Source of the DNA: Hallerella succinigenes
GTDB lineage: Bacteria; Fibrobacterota; Fibrobacteria; Fibrobacterales; Fibrobacteraceae
Direction: 5' to 3'
NCBI RefSeq assembly: GCF_002797675.1
Contig: NZ_PGEX01000001.1
Span: 2,356,001-2,420,000 of the forward strand
DNA length: 64,000 bases
Below are positions 16,779 to 26,529 of the stretch, piece by piece (positions within the stretch are counted from its first letter, which is position 1; each line of letters begins with the position of its first letter). Position numbers and translations under genes: made by a program. The notes under the pieces were generated by a model. The model had not been told where the DNA came from, ran no database searches, and saw nothing but the letters and a program-made list of their open reading frames with translations.

Positions 16779-19268
16779 ATGAAATGGAACTTGAAAAAGT
16801 ACTTTTTGCTTGCAAACGCGTCGCTATTTTCTGCTGGCCTTTGGGCGTTTCCTGCAAATCCGACTCCCTACTCGATAGATAACGCGGGCGATTCGCTCAC
16901 CCTTCGGAACGGAGGCGATGAACATTATCGCTATACGCAAACCGTAGATGGTTATCTTGTCATTTCCGATTCCGACGGCGTCTATTACTATGTGGATGAA
17001 GAGGGGGAGGCCAGTTCTGTCAAAGCGAAGAATGCAGATCTGCGAGATACTTTCGACAAGTCTTTTTTGCAAAAACTCGATAAGTTCAAAGTGCGAAAGT
17101 CGCATCAAAAGAAAAATCCGAATAAGCTTGAACGCCCCGACCAAAATCGGGAAGAAAAGAAATCGGATTGGGTGCCGTCTGCGGAAAATACAATTCCTTT
17201 GCTTCGGCTTCCGAGTGCAAATTCCCATGCGACGGGTACCAACCGTTTCCCGGTCTTGTTGGTGGCGTCTCCAAGTGCCTCCAATGCGGATTCCGCAAAA
17301 TATTGGAATCAGCTGAATCAAGTCGGCTATACGGAGAATAACCATTTGGGCTCTGTCAAGGATTATTTCAGAGATCAGTCCAATGGAATTTTTGTTCCGA
17401 CCTTTGACATCTATCTGGTTTCCGTTTCGGATTCTCTTTCAAGCTATACCAATTCGGTTCATACATTAATCGAAGAAGCGATAGCAACCCTGAAGGTCAA
17501 CTATCCGAATTTTGATCCGAGCTTGTATGATTCGGATGGGGATGGCGATATCGATGCGACTGTGGTTCTTTATGCGGGGACGGAATCCGCGGCCAATAAT
17601 TTAGGGGGCTATCAGTACGAATTGCAGTGGGATGGGGGAAAAATCAGTGCAGGAAGTTCGAAAAACTTCAATTCGTATTTTATCATCAGCCAGATGTCCA
17701 GCGCGACGCAACTTTTGCCGATTGCAACTTTTGTGCATGAATTCAGCCATACGATGGGTTTGAAAGATCATTACTGCGTCGCTGCTTCGGATTGCTATGA
17801 CGATTTTTCTAACAATGCTTATCAGGCTCCGGGGGCGCATGCTTGGGATGTGATGTCGACAGGGATGTACAATAACGGTGGCGGTAAACCGGTCGGTTAC
17901 AGTGCGTTTGAAAAGGAATTTATGGGCTGGATGTCTTATACGACTCTGAGTTCCTCTTCCGGAGTAACGGTTCTCGAAAGCTTGAATTCTTCGAATCAGG
18001 CGTACAAGGTTCCGGTAAGCGGGAAAGCCGATGAATGGTACGTGATCGAAAACCGCCAGCAGAGCGGATGGGATGCATCTCTCCCGAATCATGGCCTTTT
18101 GATTTGGCATATTGATTACGATCAGACCGCTTGGAATCAAGATGTTTTGAATGATGTGGTCAGCCATCAGAGAATCGATGTCGTCGAAGCGGGAAATTTA
18201 AAAGTGACGGGGTATCACGATGGTTTTGACTTTACCCACTTGGTCGATGACGTTTTTCCTGGCTCTCAAAATGTGAATTCTTTTACGGCGATGAATTCCT
18301 GGGCTGGAGTGAACCTGGGAGTGAATTTGTACAACATTTTGGAAGAGGATGAAAAAGTCTGCTTTGCAACGCAGGACGGAATTTCGGTGGAAACTTGTGT
18401 CGTGGAAAGTTCGAGTTCTAGCGTGGAACTTTCGAGTTCGAGCGAAATGGATGTTTCGAGTTCTAGCGTGGAACTTTCGAGTTCGAGCGAAATGGATGTT
18501 TCGAGTTCTAGCGTGGAACTTTCGAGTTCGAGCGAAATGGATGTTTCGAGTTCTAGCGTGGAACTATTGACGGAATCGTTTACCTATGCTGTCACGTTGC
18601 AAAAGGATTCCCTGTATACGTCGGTGTCTGTAGATGTGAACGAAGCTTTGGAATCGCTCGGGGTTGTCGGTTCTGCAAGCTCCCTCTTTGCTTCGGGAGA
18701 TCTTCTCTATTATGCAGTGGAATCCGATGGCTCGCTTAATCCGACATCGACCGCATCGGCTTCTGGTCATTGGTTCGATGCTTCCGGAAATGTTTGCAAT
18801 TGGGATTCGGAAGGATCCGTCGCTCGGGTTTTCTCGGAACTGGATCTTTCGGAAGGGGTTGCAAAAATCGCCCAGTTTCCTTTCAAAACGGAAATCGGAG
18901 AATCTTACACGATTAGGCAGGCTCTTGTTTATGGACAAAAACGAGTCGATCTTGAATTTAAAATTACGATTGTATCGGATTCTTCGGACGCGCCATCTGA
19001 AAATTCTTCAGCGATCGCTTTGTTAAATCCGCAAAATGCGGTTTCTTCGCTTCAGGTTCACGGGAATCTTCTTCAGGCGAATACTTCGCTTGTGGGCAAA
19101 AAGGATTTAACTGTGTACGATCTTTCGGGAAAGATCCTTTACCGGGATTCGTTCTATGGATTTTCGAAGACGCTTGAACTGGAAAATATTTCGGTGAAGG
19201 GCGTTTTCTTGGTCAGGCTTTCTCAAAACGGGCGGATTTTGTCGTTAAAGCGCATGGCGGTGCATTAA
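16779..19268 (+). CDS. Secreted M6-type metalloprotease with Ser-rich linker and C-terminal sorting domain
   Basis: An 829-aa exported protein. A signal peptide (to about residue 23, LFSAGLWA) is followed by a propeptide-like stretch. The M6 (immune inhibitor A-like) catalytic region begins near NRFPVLLVASPSA, with the zinc site HEFSH at residues 320-324 and further blocks YDSDGDGDIDATVVLYAG and GLKDHYC. Residues about 545-595 are a serine-rich linker made of three perfect 15-residue repeats. A beta-rich module follows. The last 70 residues (VYDLSGKILYRD to the C-terminus) match the type of C-terminal domain seen on the GH26 and GH5 enzymes in this window, which resembles type IX secretion sorting domains. 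It has its own ribosome-binding site (AGGAGG). Confidence 0.85.
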   Translation: MKWNLKKYFLLANASLFSAGLWAFPANPTPYSIDNAGDSLTLRNGGDEHYRYTQTVDGYLVISDSDGVYYYVDEEGEASSVKAKNADLRDTFDKSFLQKLDKFKVRKSHQKKNPNKLERPDQNREEKKSDWVPSAENTIPLLRLPSANSHATGTNRFPVLLVASPSASNADSAKYWNQLNQVGYTENNHLGSVKDYFRDQSNGIFVPTFDIYLVSVSDSLSSYTNSVHTLIEEAIATLKVNYPNFDPSLYDSDGDGDIDATVVLYAGTESAANNLGGYQYELQWDGGKISAGSSKNFNSYFIISQMSSATQLLPIATFVHEFSHTMGLKDHYCVAASDCYDDFSNNAYQAPGAHAWDVMSTGMYNNGGGKPVGYSAFEKEFMGWMSYTTLSSSSGVTVLESLNSSNQAYKVPVSGKADEWYVIENRQQSGWDASLPNHGLLIWHIDYDQTAWNQDVLNDVVSHQRIDVVEAGNLKVTGYHDGFDFTHLVDDVFPGSQNVNSFTAMNSWAGVNLGVNLYNILEEDEKVCFATQDGISVETCVVESSSSSVELSSSSEMDVSSSSVELSSSSEMDVSSSSVELSSSSEMDVSSSSVELLTESFTYAVTLQKDSLYTSVSVDVNEALESLGVVGSASSLFASGDLLYYAVESDGSLNPTSTASASGHWFDASGNVCNWDSEGSVARVFSELDLSEGVAKIAQFPFKTEIGESYTIRQALVYGQKRVDLEFKITIVSDSSDAPSENSSAIALLNPQNAVSSLQVHGNLLQANTSLVGKKDLTVYDLSGKILYRDSFYGFSKTLELENISVKGVFLVRLSQNGRILSLKRMAVH
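18423..18557 (+). repeat. Three tandem 45-bp coding repeats
   Basis: Three 45-bp units (18423-18467, 18468-18512, 18513-18557) encode VELSSSSEMDVSSSS each time, in the linker of the metalloprotease. The copies look identical at DNA level. A partial unit flanks each side. Copy number could vary by slippage or recombination. Confidence 0.9.
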
Positions 19269-19290
19269 CCCTGTTTTTCGATCAACCAGA

Positions 19291-19322
19291 AAGGGCCGGA
19301 TTTTTTTTCCGGTCCTTTTTTT
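19291..19322. terminator. Intrinsic terminator after the metalloprotease gene
   Basis: Ten-bp stem AAGGGCCGGA/TCCGGTCCTT with one G-T pair and a T7 loop, followed by a T run. It separates the protease gene from alaS. Confidence 0.8.
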
Positions 19323-19359
19323 GTTAACTTTGCCGCCGGATAAATCCAAAGGTAAACTT

Positions 19360-22008
19360 ATGGCAGAAACGATGACTTCCGCGCAGGTGCGCGAATCCTT
19401 TATCAAGTTTTTCGAATCCAAAGGACACTTGTTTGTCCGCAGCTCGCCGGTTGTTCCGCATGACGACCCGACGCTGATGTTCACCAACGCCGGCATGAAC
19501 CAGTTCAAGGCGATTTTCCTCGGAGATAATCCGAAGGGCTGGAAGCGTGTTTGCAACAGTCAGAAGTGCCTTCGCGTTTCGGGGAAGCATAACGACTTGG
19601 ATGTGGTCGGTCGCGATAATTATCATCACACTTTCTTTGAAATGCTCGGCAACTGGTCCTTTGGCGACTATTACAAGAAAGAAGCGATCGCTTGGGCTTG
19701 GGAACTTTTGACCGAAGTCTGGAAGCTCCCGAAGGAACGTCTCTTTGCAACCGTGTACGAAGATGACGACGAAGCTTGGCAAATCTGGAAGGATGTTTCG
19801 GGTCTTCCGGATGATCGCATTATGCGCTTTGGCGCTCACTCGAACTTCTGGGAAATGGGTGACACCGGCCCTTGCGGTCCTTGCTCCGAAATTCACTATG
19901 ACCGTGGTGACATCGCCACGCAGACGGAAACGTTCAAGGACCCGATCAAAGGTGTGAACGGTGAAAATGACCGTTATATCGAAATCTGGAACAACGTGTT
20001 CATGCAGTATGAACGCCTGTCCGACGGATCTCTCGTTCCGCTCAAGGCGAAGAACGTGGATACCGGCATGGGCTTTGAACGTATTTGCGCCATTTTGCAA
20101 GGCAAAACCAGCAACTACGATACGGACGTGTTCACTCCGATCATCAGCAAGGTCGCTGAACTTTCCGGCGTCCCGTACAATGACGGTGTTGAAGGTACTC
20201 CGCACCGCGTGATCGCGGACCACCTCCGCGCACTTTCTTTTGCTATCGCTGACGGTGCACTTCCGTCGAATGAAGGCCGTGGCTATGTGCTTCGCCGCAT
20301 TCTCCGCCGCGCAAGCCGTTTTGCGCGTCTCCTCGGACAGAAGGAAGCCTTTATTTACAAGCTTGTCCAGGTCCTCGCCGATACGATGGGAGACGCCTTC
20401 CCGGAAATCCGCGAACGCAAGGATTTTGTGGCAAACGTCATCAAGAGCGAAGAAGAAAGCTTTATTCGCACTCTCGATGCAGGCCTTGAACGCTTCGAAA
20501 CCATTTCCGCTGACTTGAAGAAGGGCGAAAAAATTCCGGGCGACAAGGTGTTCCTCCTTTACGATACCTATGGATTCCCGCCAGACCTCACCGGAATTCT
20601 CGCTGAAGAAAAAGGTCTTTTGATCGATGAAGAAGGCTACGAAAAGTGCATGCAGGAACAGAAGGACCGCGCACGTGCCAACATGAAGAAGGGCATCAAC
20701 ACGATGGGCTCTGAAGGTTGGACGGAATACGCTGTGGGTTCGACGCAGTTCGTCGGTTACGAAGCGGACACCGCGAAAGTCAAGGTTCTCCGTTTCCGTG
20801 AAGATAAGGGTATTCTTTCGATCGTCCTCGACACGACTCCGTTCTATGCAGAAATGGGCGGTCAGGTCGGCGACAAGGGCCTTCTCCAGGCAGAAGGCTT
20901 GGACATCGCCATTTTCGACACGATCCGCGTGAATGATACGATTGTGCACCGCGGTAAGGTGACCAAGGGCGAAGCGAACAAGGACACGATGTCCGTGGAA
21001 TTTGTCGCCAAGGTCGATATGCGTCTCCGCGACGATATCCGTGCAAACCACTCCGCAACGCATTTGCTCCAGGCAGCTCTCCGTCAGGTCTTGGGCTCGC
21101 ACGTTGCCCAGCAGGGTAGCCGTGTGGAACCGGGATTTCTCCGCTTTGACTTTAGCCACTTCCAGGCGATGACCAAGGAAGAAATCCAGCAGGTCGAAGA
21201 CATTGTGAACGACAAGATCCGTGCAACGCTTCCGGTGAACACCGACGTGATGGACGTGGACGCAGCGAAGGCAAGCGGTGCTATGGCTCTCTTCGGCGAA
21301 AAGTACGGCGAAGAAGTTCGTGTGGTCAAGATGGGTGCCTGTGGCGAAGAATTCTCGAAGGAACTTTGCGGCGGTCTCCATGTGAAGAACACCGGTGCCA
21401 TCGGTATGTTCAAGATCGTTTCGGAAGCGAGCGTGAGCTCGGGCGTGCGCCGTATTGAAGCTCTTACGGGCCGTGGCGCAATGGCTCTCTTCCGCCTGGA
21501 AGACTCCGTTCTCACCGTTTTACGTGACAAGCTCCGCGCCAAGAACGATGCGATTGTCGAACGCTTTGAACTCACTCTTGAAAACGCTCGCAAGCTCGAA
21601 AAGGAACTCGCTGACGCAAAGCTCGAAATCGCGGCTTCCGCCGCTGCAGAACTTTTGAAGAATCCGGAACAGGTCGGTGAAGCGAAGCTCTATATCCGCG
21701 ACACGAAGGCTCCGGATGACGGCTTCAAGACGCTCCTTGACGGCATTGCCCAGAAGATTGCAGACGACGAAGTCGTTGTGCTCGGCAATGTCTGTGGCAA
21801 GGCGGGCAGCATCGCTGTTCTCGTCGGCAAGGCTCTTCAGAAGAAGGGCGTTAAGGCTGGAGACTTGGTGAAGGAACTCGCCGCCTATGCAAACGGCCGT
21901 GGCGGTGGACGTCCGGACCGTGCACAGGCCGGTACCCGTGAAGTGGAAAAGGTTTCTGGTGCCATCCAGCACGCAACCGAAATCGTGAAAACGAAGCTCG
22001 GTGTATAA
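19360..22008 (+). CDS. alaS: Alanyl-tRNA synthetase
   Basis: An 882-aa class II synthetase of normal length. Motifs include SAQVRESFIKFFESKGHLFV at the N-terminus, the catalytic core GRDNYHHTFFEMLGNWSFGD and GPCGPCSEIHYD, the editing-domain HxxxH in RANHSATHLL, and the CGGLH motif around LCGGLHVKNTGAIG. The C-terminal DHHA1-type domain ends the protein, with GRGGGRPDRAQAG. The ATG at 19360 is chosen over a TTG at 19321 because the family starts near MTSAQVRE. A ridA-like gene follows after 16 bases. Confidence 0.97.
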   Translation: MAETMTSAQVRESFIKFFESKGHLFVRSSPVVPHDDPTLMFTNAGMNQFKAIFLGDNPKGWKRVCNSQKCLRVSGKHNDLDVVGRDNYHHTFFEMLGNWSFGDYYKKEAIAWAWELLTEVWKLPKERLFATVYEDDDEAWQIWKDVSGLPDDRIMRFGAHSNFWEMGDTGPCGPCSEIHYDRGDIATQTETFKDPIKGVNGENDRYIEIWNNVFMQYERLSDGSLVPLKAKNVDTGMGFERICAILQGKTSNYDTDVFTPIISKVAELSGVPYNDGVEGTPHRVIADHLRALSFAIADGALPSNEGRGYVLRRILRRASRFARLLGQKEAFIYKLVQVLADTMGDAFPEIRERKDFVANVIKSEEESFIRTLDAGLERFETISADLKKGEKIPGDKVFLLYDTYGFPPDLTGILAEEKGLLIDEEGYEKCMQEQKDRARANMKKGINTMGSEGWTEYAVGSTQFVGYEADTAKVKVLRFREDKGILSIVLDTTPFYAEMGGQVGDKGLLQAEGLDIAIFDTIRVNDTIVHRGKVTKGEANKDTMSVEFVAKVDMRLRDDIRANHSATHLLQAALRQVLGSHVAQQGSRVEPGFLRFDFSHFQAMTKEEIQQVEDIVNDKIRATLPVNTDVMDVDAAKASGAMALFGEKYGEEVRVVKMGACGEEFSKELCGGLHVKNTGAIGMFKIVSEASVSSGVRRIEALTGRGAMALFRLEDSVLTVLRDKLRAKNDAIVERFELTLENARKLEKELADAKLEIAASAAAELLKNPEQVGEAKLYIRDTKAPDDGFKTLLDGIAQKIADDEVVVLGNVCGKAGSIAVLVGKALQKKGVKAGDLVKELAAYANGRGGGRPDRAQAGTREVEKVSGAIQHATEIVKTKLGV

Positions 22009-22024
22009 CCCAAGGGAAAAATCC

Positions 22025-22396
22025 ATGAAGGTCATTCATACAGCAGAAGCTCCGGCGGCAATCGGCCCGTATTCGCAGGCGATTGTGTCCGGTAATTTCA
22101 TCTTTACTTCGGGCCAGATTCCTATCAATCCGGCTTCGGGTAACGTAGAAGGATCGACGATCGAAGAACAGGCCGAACAGGCTTGCAAGAACGTCGAAGC
22201 GATTCTCAAGGCGGCAGGTTCCGACATCTCGAAAGTGGTGAAGACAACTTGCTTCCTCAAGAACCTTGGCGATTTTAACGCGTTCAACGCGGTTTACGAA
22301 AAACATTTCGTAAGCAAGCCGGCGCGTAGTTGCTTCGAAGTTTCTGGACTTCCGAAGGGCTCCCTTGTTGAAATCGAAACGGTGGCAGAACTCTAA
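22025..22396 (+). CDS. RidA-family reactive intermediate/imine deaminase
   Basis: A 123-aa protein of the YjgF/YER057c/UK114 family, which hydrolyses reactive enamines and imines formed by PLP enzymes. Typical blocks are AEAPAAIGPYSQAIVSGNF, FTSGQIPINPASG, the catalytic Arg in SKPARSCFEV, and the ending LVEIETVAEL. I place the start at the ATG at 22025, where the family begins, rather than at 22001. It is probably transcribed with alaS and ends at the hairpin downstream. Confidence 0.93.
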   Translation: MKVIHTAEAPAAIGPYSQAIVSGNFIFTSGQIPINPASGNVEGSTIEEQAEQACKNVEAILKAAGSDISKVVKTTCFLKNLGDFNAFNAVYEKHFVSKPARSCFEVSGLPKGSLVEIETVAEL

Positions 22397-22414
22397 TCGG
22401 AGTTTTTAAAACTA

Positions 22415-22443
22415 AAAAAGCCCGTCTTTTGGACGGGCTTTTT
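22415..22443. terminator. Bidirectional intrinsic terminator
   Basis: Stem AAAAAGCCCGTC/GACGGGCTTTTT with a short loop, between the ridA-type gene (+) and the sigma factor gene (-). A run on one side and T run on the other allow use from both directions. Confidence 0.85.
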
Positions 22444-22459
22444 AAAATTGAAAATAGAA

Positions 22460-23272
22460 TTACTTGTTGATGGCCGCGAGGAACGCGTCCTTCTTTTCTT
22501 GCAAGAATTCACGGCTGTTGTACTTGCGAATACGGCGAAGAGCCTGGTCGCGCAACTGACGAACACGTTCGTGAGAAATGTTCATCGATTCGCCGACTTC
22601 ACGCAAGGTCTGCGGAGCTTCCTGGTTAATGCCGAAGATGCCTTCGATTACCTTCGCTTCACGTTCTGGAAGCTGTTCCATGAGTTCCTTGGAAAGATTT
22701 TCCACGCTCTGAATTTCCGAATCGGATTCCGGGTTCGAAGCACTGCCGTCGGCGAGAACTTCTGCGTAGGTAGCCTTGGAATCTGCCTTGAGCGGGCTGT
22801 CGAACGAAACGCCGCGCTGACCGATCTGGATCAATTCACGAATGTCTTCGCTGATCTCCTTACCGCGGGACTGTTCGTGCAAAGCTTTACGCACGCGCAA
22901 GTGCTGGTTTGCCGGAAGACGTATTAGGTTGCCCTGTTCGTTGATGGCGCGTGTAATGTAAGCCTTAATCCACCATACGCCGTAACTGATGAACTTTAAA
23001 CCACGGGTGTGTTCAAAACTTTCGATAGCACGAACGAGGCCCATAGCGCCTTCGCTCACAAGATCCGGAAGAGGAATCGGACAGCCGCGGTACTGGATCG
23101 CGACTTTCAAAACGAATCGCATGTTCGCAGAAATCAATTTCTGACGAGCGATTTTGTCACCTTCCTTCGCTTTTTGGAACAGAATCTGTTCTTCTTCACG
23201 AGTCAGCGGAGCTGTCTTACGGATGTCGTCCAAGTAGCGTTTCAGAGTGACGTCTGTTGAATCAATATGCAT
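22460..23272 (-). CDS. RNA polymerase sigma factor, primary-like (RpoD/SigA family, short form)
   Basis: A 270-aa sigma-70 factor without region 1.1 or the large spacer, as in Bacteroidetes primary sigma factors. Region 1.2 begins LKRYLDDIRKTAPLTREEE. Region 2 holds PLPDLVSEGAMGLVRAIESF and KFISYGVWWIKAYITRAI. Region 3 begins near LRVRKALHEQ. Region 4 carries LREVGESMNISHERVRQLRD, the -35 recognition helix. It is likely the main or a major sigma factor, but this cannot be proved from one window. The start follows AAAAAGGAC, and a possible promoter (TTGCTC, 16 bp, TATAGG on the minus strand) lies within 60 bases. Confidence 0.9.
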   Translation of the reverse strand: MHIDSTDVTLKRYLDDIRKTAPLTREEEQILFQKAKEGDKIARQKLISANMRFVLKVAIQYRGCPIPLPDLVSEGAMGLVRAIESFEHTRGLKFISYGVWWIKAYITRAINEQGNLIRLPANQHLRVRKALHEQSRGKEISEDIRELIQIGQRGVSFDSPLKADSKATYAEVLADGSASNPESDSEIQSVENLSKELMEQLPEREAKVIEGIFGINQEAPQTLREVGESMNISHERVRQLRDQALRRIRKYNSREFLQEKKDAFLAAINK

Positions 23273-23583
23273 TTATTGTCCTTTTTCCTATAATATCGCT
23301 TTTTTCTAGAGCAAGGAGCGTGCCAAGAGTGTAAAATTTCAAGAGCATAATTTTCGAATCGTTGTTTTTTAAAAAATTAAGGCATGATTGAAATATTTGT
23401 GTGTTTTTTGCAAGATTAAGAAAACAATTTTGCGTGTTGTTAATCCATGTTTCAACAGTAATGTAGTAAATTTAAAATGACTAGTAAAATCAAAATGTCA
23501 TAAAATAATGACATTCAAGAGAGTGCCTTCTTTTGGAGCCTTTTTTTTCGGTTTTTTGCGCAAAATCCTATATTTCCGAAGCT
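23273..23583. other. AT-rich divergent intergenic region
   Basis: These 311 bases separate the sigma factor gene (-) from a methyltransferase gene (+). I see no reading frame with family support. The left end carries the ribosome-binding site and probable promoter of the sigma gene. The right end has a TATATT about 15 bases before the methyltransferase ATG. The middle is very rich in A and T with no clear hairpin. Confidence 0.5.
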
Positions 23584-24375
23584 ATGTCTATTAAAGAACC
23601 TGATCAATCTGTTTGGGACCGTTTCTGGGCTCGTAAGCAGGACCTTTCCAAGGTGTATCCTGCGTCCCCGGCGATCCGTAAGACGATTCATAAATATTTC
23701 CCCAATGTACAGGGATTGAAAATCCTTGAAGTCGGACCTGGTACGGGTCGAGACAGTGCGGAACTTGCAAGGCAAGGCGCGGACGTTTACGTTCTTGATT
23801 TTTCGGCAGAAAGCTTGAAGACTGTCGAGAATTTGCGCATCCGTGAACGTCTCGAAGGAAATCTGCACTGTGTCCGTGGCGATGCTTTCCATTCGCCGTT
23901 CCCGGATAACACTTTCGATTTGATTTTCCATCAGGGTCTCGCAGAACACTTTGTGAATCCGAATCCGCTGATTCAGGAAAATTTCCGCATCATCAAGGAA
24001 GGCGGTTATATTCTTTGTGACGTGCCGCAGACCTTCCACATCTACACGGTGATCAAGCACGTCTTGATTGCGATGGGAAAATGGTTTGCCGGTTGGGAAA
24101 CGCAGTTCTCGATCAAGGGTCTTCGCTCTTTGATCAAGCTTGCCGGTTTCCACATCACGTATGAATACGGTGATTGGATGCGACCGAACCTTTTTTATCG
24201 CATTCTGCGCGAAGCCTGTTTCAAAATCAATGTGGAACTGCCGAAGTATCCGCTGCACGGCACTCTATATCAAAAGGCGAAGGATGCTTTCCTGGATGCC
24301 TTTGACCGTGTACCGCTTGCCCGTTATACGCAGCTTTCCATTGGTATTCTCGCACAGAAACCGAAGAAAAAGTAA
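23584..24375 (+). CDS. Class I SAM-dependent methyltransferase
   Basis: A 263-aa cytoplasmic protein with a Rossmann-type methyltransferase fold. The SAM motif is ILEVGPGTGRDSAELARQGA (about residues 46-65). Motif II is YVLDFSAESL. A catalytic-region block reads DNTFDLIFHQGLAEHF, and a post-core HxxT-like region follows. The substrate is unknown. It overlaps the following glycosyltransferase by one base (TAATG) and leads a three-gene set with a glycosyltransferase and a flippase-like protein. A role in glycan or lipid modification is therefore plausible but inferred. The start at 23584 fits the family; a TTG 17 codons upstream is unlikely. Confidence 0.85.
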   Translation: MSIKEPDQSVWDRFWARKQDLSKVYPASPAIRKTIHKYFPNVQGLKILEVGPGTGRDSAELARQGADVYVLDFSAESLKTVENLRIRERLEGNLHCVRGDAFHSPFPDNTFDLIFHQGLAEHFVNPNPLIQENFRIIKEGGYILCDVPQTFHIYTVIKHVLIAMGKWFAGWETQFSIKGLRSLIKLAGFHITYEYGDWMRPNLFYRILREACFKINVELPKYPLHGTLYQKAKDAFLDAFDRVPLARYTQLSIGILAQKPKKK

Positions 24376-25463
24376 TGAAGCTTCTTGTTCTCCAACGCAG
24401 GGATTCTAAGCATCCGGATTCGGGTGACTTTGAATACTATTCCCAGCGCATCTTTGAGAACATCGCCTCGCAAGGAAACGAGGTTGTGATGCTCGTGTCG
24501 CCTATTCACGGAGCGCCTCCGCGGGAGGTGTTGAATGGTGTGACTGTGGTGCGTTCGGGGGAAAATCCAATTCCGCAGCTGAATAAAGAATTTCATTTTG
24601 ACGTAGCTCTAGAAAATCTGGCCGGACGTCCGCTGAGAATTGAAAAGAAGACGGATCTGCCAACGGTCGTGTTGGTGCATCGGCTATGGCGTACGGCGAT
24701 TTTTAGGCAGAGCATTTCGCTAGCTTCCTTGCTCACGTGGATTTGGGAAATCGCTTTGCCGAGCCTTTACACCAGGTCGTCTTTTATTTCCGTATCTCCA
24801 ACGCTTGTGCAGGGCTTGATCGATTTGGGAATTTCCCGCAATCGCATTGCGCTTGTGTACTGTGGCTCGGATCTCATTCCTGAAGATTTACCTCCTGTTT
24901 CGCAAAAGGAACGCTTCTTTTTGTGGAGTTCTTCGCAGGGTCACGGCAATGGTTTGGTTGCGGCGTTGGATGCGTTTGAAGTCTTTAGCCGTCGCCATCC
25001 CGATGCGGGATTTTTGTTGCGCATGACTCTTTCCGGTTCAAAACTATCGCAGTTGCCGAACGAGATTCGACGCCGAGGCTTAGGCGACCGCGTTCTTGTG
25101 GAATCCAATGCGACTCGGGAACGCAAGGCCGATTTGATGCGCCGCGCGTTTTGCTTGTTGCAGACCGATTACCAGGAAGGCTGGGGCTTTTCGGTAATCT
25201 GTGCGGGTAAGTATGGAACGACTACAATCGCTCCGGATTTTTCGGGATACAAGGATTGTATCCGAGACGGCGTGACGGGCTTGTTGTATCCCAGGTCCAA
25301 GGGCGTGGAAGGCTGTTGTCAGCAGATGGAACGCCTTTATGAAGATGAAAAACTCCGTGAAAATTTGCAGGCCAATGCCAAGCGCTATGCCGATTGTTTC
25401 CACTGGAGTCGTACAGCGAATGAAATTTTAGCGGTCTTGCAAAAGACGATTGAGAATCCATGA
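24375..25463 (+). CDS. Glycosyltransferase, family 4 type (GT-B fold)
   Basis: A 362-aa protein. The C-terminal half has the nucleotide-sugar region typical of GT4: DRVLVESNATRERKADLMRR, then QTDYQEGWGFSVICAGKYGT with the acidic ExGF-like motif, then RDGVTGLLYP. The N-terminal acceptor domain is less conserved. It probably adds a sugar to a lipid or surface glycan; donor and acceptor are unknown. It is coupled by overlaps of one base upstream and four bases downstream, so the three genes are translated together. Confidence 0.87.
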   Translation: MKLLVLQRRDSKHPDSGDFEYYSQRIFENIASQGNEVVMLVSPIHGAPPREVLNGVTVVRSGENPIPQLNKEFHFDVALENLAGRPLRIEKKTDLPTVVLVHRLWRTAIFRQSISLASLLTWIWEIALPSLYTRSSFISVSPTLVQGLIDLGISRNRIALVYCGSDLIPEDLPPVSQKERFFLWSSSQGHGNGLVAALDAFEVFSRRHPDAGFLLRMTLSGSKLSQLPNEIRRRGLGDRVLVESNATRERKADLMRRAFCLLQTDYQEGWGFSVICAGKYGTTTIAPDFSGYKDCIRDGVTGLLYPRSKGVEGCCQQMERLYEDEKLRENLQANAKRYADCFHWSRTANEILAVLQKTIENP

Positions 25464-26494
25464 ACACTCGCGTGAAGTCTTTTTTGATTTTTTGTCTGAA
25501 ACTTTTGGTAACGCTGGTTCCTTGTTACTTTGTGTACAGGGAAATTGTGACCGCTCCGGGCTGGGACACGGGTGACCTATGGAATCTTTTTTCGATATCT
25601 TCGTTATTGCCGCTGTTTGTTGCCATGTTTTGCCTTGCCCTTTCCAATTTTACCGGTTGCCTGCAGTGGAAGCTGTTGCTGGATAAGCAAGAAGTTCACA
25701 TGGGCTATTGGCACCTGGTGAAGCTTTATTTTGTCGGGCTTTTCTTTAACAACTTTATGCCGGGAAACGTGGGTGGAGACGTCAAAAAGGTCTACGACAT
25801 CCGTATGCAGGGAAATCAGCGGACGGTGGGTGGTGGCTTGACCGCGACTTTTTTTGACCGTCTTTTTGGACTCTTCTTTTTGAACGTGCTCGCGCTCGCG
25901 GTCGGCTTGTTGTTCTTTATTCGCGATCCGAATCAGCGCTTGTTCCTGTTGCCTTCGCTGTGGGTGTTTCTCGGTTTTTGCGTTTTGTTTGCCGGACTTT
26001 TCAGCAAGCGGATCGGGCGTGTTCTCGCCTGGTTTTCAAATAAGATTTTTCCTGAGTCGGTACAGACCCGTATTTTGCATTTTCAGAAACGTTTTCAGCA
26101 TTATCGCGATTGGAAGATGTGGGTACATATCGTTGTGCTTTCAGCTCTGACGCAGGGTCTGCGCGTGGTCGTACATTATTTTTGTGGAATTGCGATTGGT
26201 CTCGATATTGATGTCTCGTGGTACTTCTTCTTTATTCCGATGGTTTCGGTGATCAGTGCGCTTCCGATTTCGATTGGCGGTTTTGGCCCGCGTGAACTTT
26301 TGGCGCAGTCTCTCTTTGACCGTATCGGCGTGCCGGGCTTGCAGTCTGTGGTGGTGCAGCTCCTCGCTTACATGGTAAGCCTGGTGGTGAGCCTTGCCGG
26401 TGCTGTGTTCTTTATGACCGAAAAGAAAAAACAGGAGTCGTCCACGTTTTCCGAAGTGGAATCGTTGGATCATGTGAATTCCGAAAATCATTAA
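25460..26494 (+). CDS. Lysylphosphatidylglycerol synthase TM region/UPF0104-like membrane protein
   Basis: A 344-aa inner-membrane protein with about eight hydrophobic segments. Family blocks are KLYFVGLFFNNFMPGNVGGD after the third segment and LPISIGGFGPRELLAQSLF near the sixth. This is the flippase-like integral domain of MprF, without the C-terminal lysyl-transferase part. Similar stand-alone proteins often sit with glycosyltransferases, as here. A role in moving a lipid or glycolipid is an inference. It overlaps the upstream gene by four bases (ATGA). Confidence 0.85.
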   Translation: MNTRVKSFLIFCLKLLVTLVPCYFVYREIVTAPGWDTGDLWNLFSISSLLPLFVAMFCLALSNFTGCLQWKLLLDKQEVHMGYWHLVKLYFVGLFFNNFMPGNVGGDVKKVYDIRMQGNQRTVGGGLTATFFDRLFGLFFLNVLALAVGLLFFIRDPNQRLFLLPSLWVFLGFCVLFAGLFSKRIGRVLAWFSNKIFPESVQTRILHFQKRFQHYRDWKMWVHIVVLSALTQGLRVVVHYFCGIAIGLDIDVSWYFFFIPMVSVISALPISIGGFGPRELLAQSLFDRIGVPGLQSVVVQLLAYMVSLVVSLAGAVFFMTEKKKQESSTFSEVESLDHVNSENH

Positions 26495-26529
26495 AAAACC
26501 TTTCTTTTTCTCTGTTTTGATGTTTCGAG

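Noticed and set aside
18349-18570. Arg/Val/Trp repeat frame over the serine linker
   Set aside because: It is another frame of the 45-bp coding repeats of the metalloprotease.
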